A stretch of DNA of 64,000 nucleotides, from positions 1-64,000 of the forward strand of contig JAGAQG010000026.1 in NCBI GenBank assembly GCA_017622875.1, in the 5' to 3' direction. Source of the stretch: Lachnospiraceae bacterium (GTDB lineage: Bacteria; Bacillota; Clostridia; Lachnospirales; Lachnospiraceae). Shown here piece by piece: positions 16,197 through 26,306 of this stretch. The notes beneath the pieces are model-generated. The model ran no database searches. It worked only from the letters and a program-made list of their open reading frames with translations, and had not been told where the DNA came from. How positions within the stretch are numbered: position 1 is the stretch's first letter; every line of letters begins with the position of its first letter. A program made the translations under genes and the position numbers.

Positions 16197-17114
16197 ATGA
16201 AGTTGCAGTTTATTGTAAATCCGGCGTCCAAAACCGGAAGAGGAATCGAAATCTGGCAGGAGGTCGAAAAGGTACTGAAAGGTTCTGAGATTGAATACGA
16301 AGTGCACTTTACGAAACGCATCGGGCATGGAACAGAGCTTGCAAGACAGCTGACAGAAAGTGAAGGAGAGCATATGATCGTGGCCCTTGGCGGTGACGGT
16401 ACAGTTAACGAAGTGGTCAATGGAATCGTGAGAATCAAAGATACGATTTTAGGATATATTCCGACTGGTTCCGGAAACGATCTGGCAGGAGGACTGGGAC
16501 TTCCGACAGACCCGATGACCTCTATCGAACATATTCTGGAAAATAAAGCACATCTTCAGATGAATGTAGGTGTGGTGGAAGTAGAAGGTGAAAGAAGACG
16601 TTTTGCAGTCAGCAGCGGTATGGGATGGGATGCAGCCATCTGTCATGAAGTTGCGGTTTCAAAATTGAAGAAATTTTTGAATAAGATCAAGCTTGGAAAA
16701 TTAAGCTACGTTGCGATTGCGGTAAAACAGATCTTTGCGTTTAAGACAGCTCCGATGGAAGTTCAGATTGACGGAAAAGAGCCGATGAAGTTTGGCAGCA
16801 ACTTTTTCAGTGCAGTCATGAACAGCCCATACGAAGGGGGACGTGTAATGATGTGTCCTGCAGCAAGCTGGAGTGATGACCTTTTGGATATCTGTATTGT
16901 GGACAACGTTCCGAAGCTGAAACTTTTACTGGTCATTCCACTGGCCTATAAGGGATTACATAAATATTTCAAAGGTGTATATATTAAACGTGGTGAAAAG
17001 ATGACATTGAGATCTGCAAAGCCGCTCCCAATGCATGTGGATGGGGAAAACTTTGGCTATCATACAGAAGCCACTATGTATCTGGAAAAAGATAAACTTC
17101 GTGTGATTGGATAG
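16197..17114 (+). CDS. Diacylglycerol/lipid kinase family protein (YegS/BmrU type)
   Basis: A 305-residue lipid kinase of the DagK catalytic-domain family. The nucleotide site is ALGGDGTVNEVVNGI at about residues 60-75, with IPTGSGNDLAGGLG following, and NPASKTGRG at the N-terminus. Members phosphorylate diacylglycerol or related lipids at the membrane face. ATG 16197 is chosen because GAAAGG precedes it and the family begins MKLQFIVNP. A longer frame would start inside the tyrS terminator. The HAD gene at 17117 follows after 2 bp. A kinase-phosphatase pairing on related lipid phosphates is possible but not shown. Confidence 0.9.
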   Translation: MKLQFIVNPASKTGRGIEIWQEVEKVLKGSEIEYEVHFTKRIGHGTELARQLTESEGEHMIVALGGDGTVNEVVNGIVRIKDTILGYIPTGSGNDLAGGLGLPTDPMTSIEHILENKAHLQMNVGVVEVEGERRRFAVSSGMGWDAAICHEVAVSKLKKFLNKIKLGKLSYVAIAVKQIFAFKTAPMEVQIDGKEPMKFGSNFFSAVMNSPYEGGRVMMCPAASWSDDLLDICIVDNVPKLKLLLVIPLAYKGLHKYFKGVYIKRGEKMTLRSAKPLPMHVDGENFGYHTEATMYLEKDKLRVIG

Positions 17115-17116
17115 AA

Positions 17117-17779
17117 ATGATGAAAGAAAATTTTGACCTGATTTTGTTTGATTTGGATGGAACACTTACTGATTCCGGAGAAGGAATTACCAAAAGCGTG
17201 CAGTATGCACTTTCCAAATTTGGAATTGAGGAACCGGGTCTGGAGAATTTGAGAAAATTTATCGGGCCTCCGCTCATTGATTCTTTTGAGAATTATTATG
17301 GATTTTCCAGAGAGGATGCGATCAAAGCCCGCAATATCTTTAATGAGCGCTATAAACCGATTGGCTGGAAAGAAAATCATCCGTATGAAGGGATTGAGGA
17401 TGTCTTAAAAGCGTTGCAGGCAGAAGGAAAAATGCTGGGCATTGCAACTTCGAAACCGGCAGACGTGGCTGACAGAGTATTGACGCATTTTGGTCTGAAA
17501 GATTACTTTCCTGTATTCTGTGCAGCACCGCTTGATGGGCTGAATGGAGAAAAAACCGGACGAATTCGGGCTGCAATCGAAGATGCGAAAGGTCTTGGAT
17601 GTAAAGCGGAAAATCCGATTATGGTGGGTGATACCAGATTTGATGTGCTGGGTGCTCATGAATGTAACATTCCATGCGTAGGTGTTACATGGGGATTTTG
17701 TGCAGAGGGTGAATTTGAGTCCTGTAATACAGAATATGTCGTAGATACTATGGAAGAACTTTTAGAGGTTCTAAAATAA
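17117..17779 (+). CDS. HAD family hydrolase, phosphoglycolate phosphatase/PpaX-like
   Basis: A 220-residue HAD subfamily IA phosphatase. Motif I is FDLDGTLTDSGEGI near residue 11, motif II is GIATSKPADV, and motif IV is MVGDTRFDVLGA. The cap domain is the usual four-helix type. ITKSVQYAL after motif I is typical of the group annotated Gph or PpaX. The physiological substrate is not determined. The gene starts 2 bp after the lipid kinase stop, so it is translated from the same mRNA. A bidirectional terminator ends the operon at 17796. Confidence 0.85.
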   Translation: MMKENFDLILFDLDGTLTDSGEGITKSVQYALSKFGIEEPGLENLRKFIGPPLIDSFENYYGFSREDAIKARNIFNERYKPIGWKENHPYEGIEDVLKALQAEGKMLGIATSKPADVADRVLTHFGLKDYFPVFCAAPLDGLNGEKTGRIRAAIEDAKGLGCKAENPIMVGDTRFDVLGAHECNIPCVGVTWGFCAEGEFESCNTEYVVDTMEELLEVLK

Positions 17780-17795
17780 TATGTGAGTAAGAAAA

Positions 17796-17847
17796 AGTTC
17801 AGAATATTGATGTGAAGATTAGACATCAATGTTCTGAACTTTTTTTA
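17796..17847. terminator. Bidirectional terminator between the HAD gene and galR
   Basis: AGTTCAGAA then ATTGATGT (17796-17813) pairs with ACATCAAT and TTCTGAACT (17823-17840), about 18 bp with one wobble. T7 follows on the plus strand, and an A-rich tract precedes it for the minus strand. Confidence 0.9.
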
Positions 17848-17875
17848 TCATAAAATAGGAAAATATCTGCAAAAA

Positions 17876-18905
<1,030 letters not shown>

Positions 18906-18980
18906 ATATACTAACATAAGACCAGTCGGTTTGTCGAGAAAAAAACACGGTTTTTGTGCAAAATATACGAAAAAATTGCT

Positions 18981-19030
18981 AGTAAATGTGCAGTAAATAC
19001 AAAGTAAATTATTTACTAAAATTAAGTAAA
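18981..19030. promoter_or_regulatory. Phased half-site array and palindrome upstream of galK
   Basis: AGTAAAT begins at 18981, 18992 and 19003 (11-bp steps), and AGTAAA again at 19025, two steps on. AGTAAAT-T-ATTTACT at 19003-19017 is a perfect 15-bp palindrome, a plausible LacI-family operator. The last half-site abuts the galK -35. Confidence 0.7.
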
Positions 19031-19036
19031 AATATA

Positions 19037-19065
19037 TTGACAGATAGAAGAAAAAGCATTACTAT
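19037..19065 (+). promoter_or_regulatory. Sigma-A promoter of galKET
   Basis: TTGACA (19037-19042), 17-bp spacer, TACTAT (19060-19065). Confidence 0.75.
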
Positions 19066-19097
19066 GAATTTAACAAAACAATACGGGGGTAAACGTA

Positions 19098-20378
19098 ATG
19101 ATGACTACAGAAAAAATGAAAGAATTATTTAAAAGCGGTGCACAGGATGAGTTATTAATGGATATCTATTTAGACGAAGCCAAGCTTTCTTATCAGAGAG
19201 ACCGTTATGCAGCAGCAATCGAACAGTTTGAAAAACTTTATGGCGCAGCTGAAGTTTCTATTTACAGCGCACCAGGCCGCAGCGAAATCGGTGGCAACCA
19301 CACAGATCATCAGAACGGAGAAGTATTAGCTGCCTCCGTAAACCTTGATGCGATCGCAATTGTAGAAGCAGTGGAAGAACCAGTCGTAAAAGTAGTTTCC
19401 GGTGACTATCCAATGATCACAGTAGACTTAAACGATTTGGAAAAGAAGACTGCTGAAGAAGGAACAACCCTTTCCCTGATCAAGGGGGTACTTGCAGGAA
19501 TCAAAGACCACGGCGGAAAAGTAGGCGGTTTTAAAGCATACGTTACAAGTGATGTTTTAATTGGTGCTGGCCTTTCTTCCTCAGCAGCATTTGAAACGAT
19601 CATTGGAACAATCATTTCAGGATTATACAATGACATGACAATCTCTCCGGTAGACATTGCAATCATCGGTCAGTATGCAGAAAATGTTTACTTTGGAAAA
19701 CCATGCGGACTGATGGATCAGACAGCAAGCTCCGTTGGCAACTTAGTACATATCGACTTTGCAGATAAGAAAAATCCAGTGATCGAAGGCGTTAGCTGTG
19801 ACCTTGGAAAATATGGCTACAGCTTATGTATCACAGACACAAAAGGTTCTCATGCAGACTTAACACCTGACTATGCAGCAGTACCAGCAGAAATGAAAGC
19901 AGCAGCGGCCATTTTTGGAAAAGAAGTCCTTCATGGTGTGACAATGGAAGAACTGATCGAAAAATCTGCAGAAATCCGTGAAAAAGCAGGCGACCGTGCA
20001 CTTCTTCGTGCAATCCATTTTGTGAATGAAAACGTGAGAGTGCAGCAGGAAGTTGCTGCATTAAAAGCAGAAGATTTCGATGGATTCTTAAAAGTTGTAA
20101 AAGCATCCGGCGATTCTTCATACAAATTCTTACAGAATGTTTATACAAACCATGATGTACAGCATCAGAACGTATCTATCGCCCTTGCAATCAGCGAAAG
20201 CGTTCTTGGAAACAATGGTGTATGCCGTGTCCATGGCGGTGGATTTGCAGGTACGATTCAGGCATTCGTAAAGAATGAAGCAGTTGCAGAATACAAAGCA
20301 GTGATGGATCAGGTCTTTGGAAAAGATGCATGTAACGTATTGAAAATCAGAAAATACGGTGGTATGAAAGTATTATAA
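19098..20378 (+). CDS. galK: Galactokinase
   Basis: A 426-residue GHMP kinase that phosphorylates alpha-D-galactose to galactose-1-phosphate, the first Leloir step. The signature SAPGRSEIGGNHTDHQNG marks the galactose site, GAGLSSSAAFET is the GHMP ATP loop, and CRVHGGGFAGTIQAF is motif 3. An N-terminal extension of about 50 residues precedes the signature, longer than in E. coli GalK (about 382 residues), as seen in some clostridial homologues. Tandem ATGs at 19098 and 19101 follow a weak ribosome binding site (GGGGGT). It is the first gene of galK-galE-galT. Confidence 0.95.
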   Translation: MMTTEKMKELFKSGAQDELLMDIYLDEAKLSYQRDRYAAAIEQFEKLYGAAEVSIYSAPGRSEIGGNHTDHQNGEVLAASVNLDAIAIVEAVEEPVVKVVSGDYPMITVDLNDLEKKTAEEGTTLSLIKGVLAGIKDHGGKVGGFKAYVTSDVLIGAGLSSSAAFETIIGTIISGLYNDMTISPVDIAIIGQYAENVYFGKPCGLMDQTASSVGNLVHIDFADKKNPVIEGVSCDLGKYGYSLCITDTKGSHADLTPDYAAVPAEMKAAAAIFGKEVLHGVTMEELIEKSAEIREKAGDRALLRAIHFVNENVRVQQEVAALKAEDFDGFLKVVKASGDSSYKFLQNVYTNHDVQHQNVSIALAISESVLGNNGVCRVHGGGFAGTIQAFVKNEAVAEYKAVMDQVFGKDACNVLKIRKYGGMKVL

Positions 20379-20396
20379 TTTTCACGGGAGTGAAAA
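20379..20396 (+). other. Intercistronic hairpin between galK and galE
   Basis: TTTTCAC, a GGGA loop and GTGAAAA form a 7-bp stem (20379-20396). No T run follows, so mRNA stabilisation or a processing site is more likely than termination. Confidence 0.4.
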
Positions 20397-20427
20397 CCTA
20401 TCTAATATTTAAGGAGGCACATTTCAA

Positions 20428-21444
20428 ATGAGCATTTTAGTAGCAGGCGGTGCTGGCTATATTGGAAGCCACACATGTGTAGAACTTTTAGAAGCAGGAT
20501 ATGACGTAGTTGTTGTAGATAACCTTTACAATGCAAGCCCGGAATCCTTAAAAAGAGTAGAAATGATCACAGGAAAGACTGTAACATTTTATGAAGCAGA
20601 TATCCTTGATAAAGAAGCATTAAATAAAATTTTTGATGCACACCAGATTGAAGCAGTGATCCATTTTGCTGGTTACAAGGCAGTTGGAGAATCTGTTCAG
20701 AAGCCGATCGAATATTATCATAACAATATGACAGGTACATTGGTACTTTGTGATGTCATGAGAGCACATGGCGTGAAAAATATTGTATTCAGTTCTTCCG
20801 CAACTGTTTACGGTGATCCGGCACAGATTCCAATCACAGAAAATTGTCCAAAGGGACAGCCGACAAACCCGTATGGCTGGACAAAGAGCATGTTAGAACA
20901 GGTGTTAACAGATATCCATACATCTGACCCTGAGTGGAATGTGATCTTACTCCGTTACTTTAATCCAATCGGTGCGCACAAGAGTGGTATGATCGGTGAA
21001 GATCCAAAAGGAATTCCAAACAACCTTCTTCCATATGTAGCTCAGGTAGCAGTTGGAAAGAGACCATGTTTGGGTGTATTTGGCAATGATTATGACACAC
21101 CGGACGGAACAGGTGTCAGAGATTATATCCATGTAGTAGACCTGGCTGCAGGACACGTAAAAGCTATCGAAAAGCTTCGTGAAAAACCAGGCGTAGAGGT
21201 TTACAACTTAGGAACAGGTAATGGTTACAGCGTACTTCAGGTGGTAGCGGCATTTGAGAAGGCTTGCGGTCATGCAATTCCTTACGAGATCAAAGCCCGC
21301 AGAGAAGGCGATATCGCAACATGCTACTGTGATCCACAGAAGGCAAAAGAAGAATTAGGCTGGGTTGCAAAATATGGCATCGATGAAATGTGTGCAGACG
21401 CATGGAGATGGCAGAGCACAAATCCGGACGGTTATGCAAAATAG
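20428..21444 (+). CDS. galE: UDP-glucose 4-epimerase
   Basis: A 338-residue NAD-dependent short-chain dehydrogenase that interconverts UDP-galactose and UDP-glucose. The Rossmann loop is [12 protein letters not shown] at the N-terminus. The catalytic set is SSSATVYG with Ser/Thr and the YxxxK Tyr in [12 protein letters not shown]. The C-terminal substrate region has [13 protein letters not shown] and GTGNGYSVL. Full length for the family. AAGGAGG lies about 9 nt before the ATG. It sits between galK and galT, completing the pathway. Confidence 0.97.
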   Translation: MSILVAGGAGYIGSHTCVELLEAGYDVVVVDNLYNASPESLKRVEMITGKTVTFYEADILDKEALNKIFDAHQIEAVIHFAGYKAVGESVQKPIEYYHNNMTGTLVLCDVMRAHGVKNIVFSSSATVYGDPAQIPITENCPKGQPTNPYGWTKSMLEQVLTDIHTSDPEWNVILLRYFNPIGAHKSGMIGEDPKGIPNNLLPYVAQVAVGKRPCLGVFGNDYDTPDGTGVRDYIHVVDLAAGHVKAIEKLREKPGVEVYNLGTGNGYSVLQVVAAFEKACGHAIPYEIKARREGDIATCYCDPQKAKEELGWVAKYGIDEMCADAWRWQSTNPDGYAK

Positions 21445-21458
21445 GAGAGGGTAGAACG

Positions 21459-22952
21459 ATGGTTTATCGATTGATTGACGAACTGATTTGCTATGGCATT
21501 AAAAATCAGCTGGTAGATACGGTGGATGAGGTTTATGTAAAAAACCGTCTGCTGGAATTATTTGAACTGGATGCTTATGAAAAATCTGATTTTGACGGAG
21601 AAGCGAGACCTGTCAATGAAATTTTGGAAGACCTGATGAAAGTTGCCCATGAAAAAGGCATTATGGAAGAAGATACCATTACCATGAAGGACTTGTTCGA
21701 TACAAAAATCATGGGAATGCTGACTCCGCTTCCATCAGTTGTTCAGCGCACATTTGCAGAAAAATATACAGAATCGCCAAAGGAAGCTACAGATTATTAT
21801 TATGCATTTAGCCAGGCGACCAACTACATCCGTAAAGATCGTATTGCAAAAGACGAAAAATGGGTGACAGATACAGAATATGGCCCGATTGATATCACGA
21901 TCAATCTTTCAAAACCGGAAAAGGACCCAAGAGACATTGCGAAAGCCGGAAAAGCAAAGGCAAGCGGCTATCCAAGCTGTCTGCTCTGCAGAGAAAATGA
22001 AGGCTATGCAGGACATTTTAATCATCCGGCAAGACAGAATCATCGAATCGTTCCGATGACACTTGGCGGGGAAGACTATTATTTACAGTATTCTCCATAT
22101 GTGTACTATAATGAACACTGCATTATCTTCAATAAGGAACATATCCCGATGAAGATCAATAAAGCGACCTTTGAAAAGCTTTTGGAATTTGTAGAAAAAT
22201 TCCCGCATTATACAGCTGGCTCCAATGCGGATCTTCCGATCGTAGGCGGTTCCATTTTAAGCCATGACCACTTCCAGGGTGGTAACTACACATTTGCTAT
22301 GGCAAGAGCGCCATATGAAAAAATGTTTGTTATGAAAGAATGGCCGAATGTGACAGCGGGTATCGTAAAATGGCCGATGTCAGTAATTCGTCTTCAGGGC
22401 AAAGACTTAGCTGAAATCGCAGATGCAGCAGACCATATTTTAAAAACATGGAGAGGCTACACTGACAAAGAGGCATTTATTTTCAGTGAGACAGATGGAA
22501 CACCGCATAATACCATCACTCCGATTGCGAGAATGAGAGGGGATTTACTGGAGCTGGATTTGGTTCTTCGTAACAACATTACAACAGAAGAACATCCGAT
22601 GGGGGTTTACCATCCACACAGTGAATATCACCATATCAAAAAAGAAAATATCGGTCTGATCGAGGTTATGGGTCTTGCGGTACTTCCGGCACGATTGAAA
22701 AAGGAAATGGCAGATCTGGAAACAGCGCTTTTACAGGGAGCTGACATTCGCGGAGATGAAGTGCTTGCGAAGCATGCAGACTGGGCAGAAAAATGGATGA
22801 GTGAAAATGAAGTAAATTCAGAGAACATCCATGGCATTGTTCAGGCTGAAATTGGTAAAGTATTTGCAAAAGTACTGGAATGTGCGGGTGTTTATAAGCG
22901 CACAGAAGAAGGTATGAAAGCTTTCGACAGATTTGTGGAAGTAATTAAATGA
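21459..22952 (+). CDS. galT: UDP-glucose--hexose-1-phosphate uridylyltransferase, type 2
   Basis: A 497-residue enzyme that moves UMP from UDP-glucose to galactose-1-phosphate. It is the Firmicute-type family 2 GalT, which is longer than the E. coli HxHxQ enzyme. The catalytic region contains GSILSHDHFQGGNYTFA, where the second His is the expected nucleophile region, and PTASGYPSCLLCREN-like Cys residues (CLLC) lie upstream. ATG 21459 is chosen from GGAGAGGG 9 nt upstream; a longer frame overlaps galE. It ends the gal operon before a strong terminator. galM is absent from the window. Confidence 0.93.
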   Translation: MVYRLIDELICYGIKNQLVDTVDEVYVKNRLLELFELDAYEKSDFDGEARPVNEILEDLMKVAHEKGIMEEDTITMKDLFDTKIMGMLTPLPSVVQRTFAEKYTESPKEATDYYYAFSQATNYIRKDRIAKDEKWVTDTEYGPIDITINLSKPEKDPRDIAKAGKAKASGYPSCLLCRENEGYAGHFNHPARQNHRIVPMTLGGEDYYLQYSPYVYYNEHCIIFNKEHIPMKINKATFEKLLEFVEKFPHYTAGSNADLPIVGGSILSHDHFQGGNYTFAMARAPYEKMFVMKEWPNVTAGIVKWPMSVIRLQGKDLAEIADAADHILKTWRGYTDKEAFIFSETDGTPHNTITPIARMRGDLLELDLVLRNNITTEEHPMGVYHPHSEYHHIKKENIGLIEVMGLAVLPARLKKEMADLETALLQGADIRGDEVLAKHADWAEKWMSENEVNSENIHGIVQAEIGKVFAKVLECAGVYKRTEEGMKAFDRFVEVIK

Positions 22953-22963
22953 TAAAATGATAG

Positions 22964-23004
22964 CAGGTGTCCTTAAAACAGTTGGAATTAAGGACACCTG
23001 TATT
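22964..23004. terminator. Terminator of the gal operon
   Basis: CAGGTGTCCTTAA (22964-22976) pairs perfectly with TTAAGGACACCTG (22988-23000), followed by TATTTTATTTG. It also lies after the stop of the converging queT gene. Confidence 0.85.
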
Positions 23005-23490
23005 TTATTTGAATATCACATTTCTGTATCTGGCTAGAATGTTATAAACAATTATTCCAAGCATGCCGCAAGAAATGATTTCTCCAATGCCGACTGTTAC
23101 CATAAAGTATGGTACACCGCCCGGAATGTGATAAACATATGCCAGCACAAATGGTACGATCAGCACATTTGCCAGAATTGGCGGAATTGGCACAGCCCAT
23201 TTCCACTTACGAAGCAAATACGTTCCGCATGCTCCAAGTAAAGTTGCCAGACTTCCAAAGAGAATATCCAGCGGAAGACATCCGCTTACCAGATTGCTGA
23301 TAAAGCATCCGATAAAAAGTCCTGGAATGGCCGCTGGCGTAAAGGCCGGAAGCACAGTCAATGCTTCGGAAATTCGCACCTGGATGGCGCCGCTTGCCAG
23401 ATTAAAAGCGCTGACAAATATAGTCAGTACCACGTAGATGGCAGCAATCATTGCTGCCTGTGTGATGAATGTTACACGTTTTGTTCTCAT
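23005..23490 (-). CDS. queT: QueT family queuosine-precursor (preQ1) transporter
   Basis: A 161-residue integral membrane protein with five or six hydrophobic segments. It is recognised as QueT (ECF-transporter S-component-like) by RVTFITQAAMIAAIYVVLT at the N-terminus and GAIQVRISEALTVLPAFTPAAIPGLFIGC in the middle. QueT takes up preQ1 or related deazapurines for queuosine modification of tRNA. The identification is strengthened by a preQ1-I riboswitch directly upstream. The start ATG 23490 has AAAGGAG 10 nt upstream, which lies at the end of the aptamer. Energising ECF A/T subunits are not in the window. Confidence 0.92.
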   Translation of the reverse strand: MRTKRVTFITQAAMIAAIYVVLTIFVSAFNLASGAIQVRISEALTVLPAFTPAAIPGLFIGCFISNLVSGCLPLDILFGSLATLLGACGTYLLRKWKWAVPIPPILANVLIVPFVLAYVYHIPGGVPYFMVTVGIGEIISCGMLGIIVYNILARYRNVIFK

Positions 23491-23502
23491 ATTCAGTTTT
23501 CT

Positions 23503-23543
23503 CCTTTAGTTTTGTTTTACGAGTGGAAGGTCTCGAACACTCG
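23503..23543 (-). promoter_or_regulatory. preQ1-I riboswitch upstream of queT
   Basis: On the minus strand CGAGTG (23543-23538) pairs with CACTCG (23525-23520) around TTCGAGACCTTC. The A-rich tail GTAAAACAAAACTAAAGGAG follows, like the preQ1-I pseudoknot tail AAAAAACUA. The Shine-Dalgarno sequence sits in the tail, so ligand binding should block translation. A GC-rich hairpin (CGGCGG/CCGCCG, about 23554-23568) precedes it. Confidence 0.8.
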
Positions 23544-23615
23544 GTTCATTTTACGGCGGGAACCGCCGGCGGCAAGCAAGATCGACCTTGGTTTTATAAG
23601 CCTGCAACGAAAGAG

Positions 23616-23644
23616 AGTATAGCATAGGGAAAAGAGGAAATCAA
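23616..23644 (-). promoter_or_regulatory. Promoter of the queT leader
   Basis: Minus strand: TTGATT (23644-23639), 17-bp spacer, TATACT (23621-23616). The leader is about 120 nt. Confidence 0.7.
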
Positions 23645-23684
23645 TATTCATGAAAAGATCTTACACTTTTTCTTTATCCAATCC

Positions 23685-23713
23685 TTGCCATTACGGGAAA
23701 AATGCGTTATACT
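23685..23713 (+). promoter_or_regulatory. Promoter of asnS
   Basis: TTGCCA (23685-23690), 17-bp spacer, TATACT (23708-23713). Confidence 0.7.
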
Positions 23714-23787
23714 TACTGAATTATGAGAAAGCAGGGTTTCCTGTGAAATTATGAGGATTTTTGAAATTTAAAGAGGAGAGTAAAAAG

Positions 23788-25179
23788 ATGAACTTAGTTA
23801 CAGTAAAAGAGTTATATCGCAATACTGATAAATACATTGATCAGACTGTAGAAGTCGGCGGATGGGTTCGCAGTGTCCGTGACTCTAAAACATTCGGTTT
23901 CATCGTTATGAACGATGGTACATTTTTTGAAACATTACAGATCGTTTACCATGATACAATGGAAAACTTCGCTGAAATCAGCAAATTAAACGTAGGCGCT
24001 GCAATCATTGTAAAAGGTAAATTAGTAGCAACACCACAGGCAAAACAGAAATTCGAAATCCAGGCAGAAGAAGTATTCGTAGAAGGCGCATCTGCACCAG
24101 ACTACCCATTACAGAAAAAACGTCACAGCATGGAATTCTTAAGAACCATCACACATTTACGTCCTAGAACAAACACCTTCCAGGCAGTATTCCGTGTGCG
24201 TTCTTTATGTGCTTACGCAATCCATCAGTTCTTCCAGGAAAGAGGATTTGTATATGTTCACACACCACTGATCACAGGAAGTGACTGTGAAGGTGCTGGT
24301 GAAATGTTCCAGGTAACAACTTTGGATTTAAACAATGTGCCAAAAACAGAAGACGGCGCAGTAGATTTTTCGCAGGACTTCTTTAACAAACCTACAAACC
24401 TGACTGTTTCCGGCCAGTTAAACGGTGAAACTTACGCAATGGCATTCAGAAACATCTATACATTTGGACCAACTTTCCGTGCAGAAAATTCTAATACAAC
24501 AAGACATGCTGCAGAATTCTGGATGATCGAACCTGAAATGGCATTTGCAGATTTACAGGATAACATGGAAGTTGCAGAAGCAATGTTAAAATATGTCATC
24601 CGCTATGTGCTTGAAAACGCACCAGAAGAAATGAACTTTTTCAACAGCTTTATCGACAAAGGCTTACTTGACAGATTGAATGGGGTATTAAACTCAGAAT
24701 TCGGTCATGTAACATATACAGAAGCAATCGAAATCCTTGAAAAGAACAATGATAACTTTGATTATAAAGTATTCTGGGGATGCGATTTACAGACAGAACA
24801 CGAAAGATATTTAACAGAACAGGTATTCAAACGTCCGGTATTCGTAACAGATTATCCGAAGGAAATCAAAGCATTCTACATGAAGCTGAACGAAGATGGA
24901 AAGACAGTAGCAGCAATGGACTGCCTTGTACCAGGTATCGGTGAAATTATCGGTGGAAGCCAGAGAGAGGACGATTACGATAAACTTGTAACTCGTATGG
25001 AAGAACTTGGTCTTAAGAAAGAAGATTATGACTTCTACCTCGATTTAAGAAAATATGGTTCTGCTCGTCACGCCGGTTTCGGTCTTGGATTTGAAAGATG
25101 CGTGATGTATTTAACAGGTATGGGCAATATTCGTGACGTTGTTCCTTTCCCAAGAACAGTAAACAACTGTGACTTATAA
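23788..25179 (+). CDS. asnS: Asparagine--tRNA ligase
   Basis: A 463-residue class IIb synthetase for tRNA-Asn. An N-terminal OB-fold anticodon domain contains [18 protein letters not shown]. Motif 2 is [22 protein letters not shown], which has the AsnRS-type sequence, and motif 3 is [18 protein letters not shown] 23788 is chosen from AGAGGAGAG 7-8 nt upstream; the longer frame starts with TTG at 23761. The terminator at 25215-25253 also contains the ribosome binding site of the next gene. Confidence 0.96.
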   Translation: MNLVTVKELYRNTDKYIDQTVEVGGWVRSVRDSKTFGFIVMNDGTFFETLQIVYHDTMENFAEISKLNVGAAIIVKGKLVATPQAKQKFEIQAEEVFVEGASAPDYPLQKKRHSMEFLRTITHLRPRTNTFQAVFRVRSLCAYAIHQFFQERGFVYVHTPLITGSDCEGAGEMFQVTTLDLNNVPKTEDGAVDFSQDFFNKPTNLTVSGQLNGETYAMAFRNIYTFGPTFRAENSNTTRHAAEFWMIEPEMAFADLQDNMEVAEAMLKYVIRYVLENAPEEMNFFNSFIDKGLLDRLNGVLNSEFGHVTYTEAIEILEKNNDNFDYKVFWGCDLQTEHERYLTEQVFKRPVFVTDYPKEIKAFYMKLNEDGKTVAAMDCLVPGIGEIIGGSQREDDYDKLVTRMEELGLKKEDYDFYLDLRKYGSARHAGFGLGFERCVMYLTGMGNIRDVVPFPRTVNNCDL

Positions 25180-25214
25180 GAGATAGAAAATCGAACAAAT
25201 GTTCTTGAAAAATC

Positions 25215-25253
25215 ATACACCTTATGGTAAACTGACCATGAGGTGTATTTTTT
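25215..25253 (+). terminator. Terminator of asnS with the next gene's ribosome binding site in its stem
   Basis: ATACACCTTATGGT (25215-25228 region) pairs with ACCATGAGGTGTAT (25235-25248) with one G-T pair, followed by T6. AGGTG at 25241-25245 is the only Shine-Dalgarno candidate for the ATG at 25254. Confidence 0.85.
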
Positions 25254-26306
25254 ATGTTAATCATTCATACAGCGGACCTTCATCTGGGAGCAAGTCCCGA
25301 TGGATCGGAGCCATGGGCAAAAAATAGAAAAGAAGAACTTTGGGATAGCTTTGAAAAGCTGGTGGAAGCAGTAGAGATACAGCAGGCAGACCTGCTGCTC
25401 ATTGCGGGAGATGTATTTCACAGACCGCCGCTGCTTAGAGAACTTCGTGAGGTGAATGACCGTTTTGCATCATTTACGAAAACAAAGGTGGTATTGATGG
25501 CGGGAAATCACGATTATATCGGATCGAATTCCTTTTATAAAGGATTTCCATGGGCGGAAAATGTGCATTTTTTTGAAAGTGAAGAAATCAGTTCCGTAAA
25601 GTTCCCGGATTTAAATGTGGAAATTTATGGGTTCAGCTATTATAAGAAAGAAATCAGGGAAAAGCTGTATGATGACGTAAGGCCTGAGAATAACGGATAT
25701 TATCATATTCTGTTGGCTCATGGAGGAGATGAAAAGCACATTCCGTATACAAAAGAAAAACTTGCCAAAAGCGGATTTGATTATATTGCTTTTGGACATA
25801 TACATAAGCCAGGGATGATCCTGCCGGGCCGTGCGGTAATGGCAGGAAGCCTGGAACCGACCGACCATACCTGCTATGGAACTCATGGATTTGTAAGACT
25901 GGAAGTAAAGGATGGGAAAAATCAGGTTGCGCTGGTCCCTTTTGCCAAAAGGGAATACTGTACATTGAATCTGGAACTTACTACAGAAGATACCATGGGA
26001 AGTATTTGCAGAAGAGTTCGTGAAAAAGTCACAGAACTTGGCGAAGATAACATTTATGATATTATTATCACCGGAAAACGCCATGCTTCACTGGAAATCA
26101 TGGAAGAAAAGTTGAAAAGTACGGGAAACATCAGGGCGATTGTGGATAAGACAGAGAAATTCTATGATTATGTACAGCTTGGCATAGAATTTGAAGGCAG
26201 GCTGCTGCAAAAATACATTTCTTCTTTTGATGGCTGCGAAGAGACGCTGGAAAAGAAAGCTCTTGCTTATGGTACGGATGCGATTCTGGAGGCGCTAGGT
26301 GTATGA
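25254..26306 (+). CDS. Metallophosphoesterase, SbcD/YhaO-like DNA repair nuclease
   Basis: A 350-residue calcineurin-type phosphoesterase. Metal-binding motifs are in order: HTADLHLG, LLIAGDVFHRP, MAGNHDYIG, LLAHGGDE and FGHIHKPG. This is the Mre11/SbcD/YhaO arrangement. Partner proteins form a nuclease-ATPase complex acting on DNA ends. The next gene overlaps by 4 bp and encodes an SbcC/YhaN-like ATPase, which supports the pairing. The ATG lies directly after the T run of the asnS terminator and uses a Shine-Dalgarno located in that hairpin. Confidence 0.88.
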   Translation: MLIIHTADLHLGASPDGSEPWAKNRKEELWDSFEKLVEAVEIQQADLLLIAGDVFHRPPLLRELREVNDRFASFTKTKVVLMAGNHDYIGSNSFYKGFPWAENVHFFESEEISSVKFPDLNVEIYGFSYYKKEIREKLYDDVRPENNGYYHILLAHGGDEKHIPYTKEKLAKSGFDYIAFGHIHKPGMILPGRAVMAGSLEPTDHTCYGTHGFVRLEVKDGKNQVALVPFAKREYCTLNLELTTEDTMGSICRRVREKVTELGEDNIYDIIITGKRHASLEIMEEKLKSTGNIRAIVDKTEKFYDYVQLGIEFEGRLLQKYISSFDGCEETLEKKALAYGTDAILEALGV

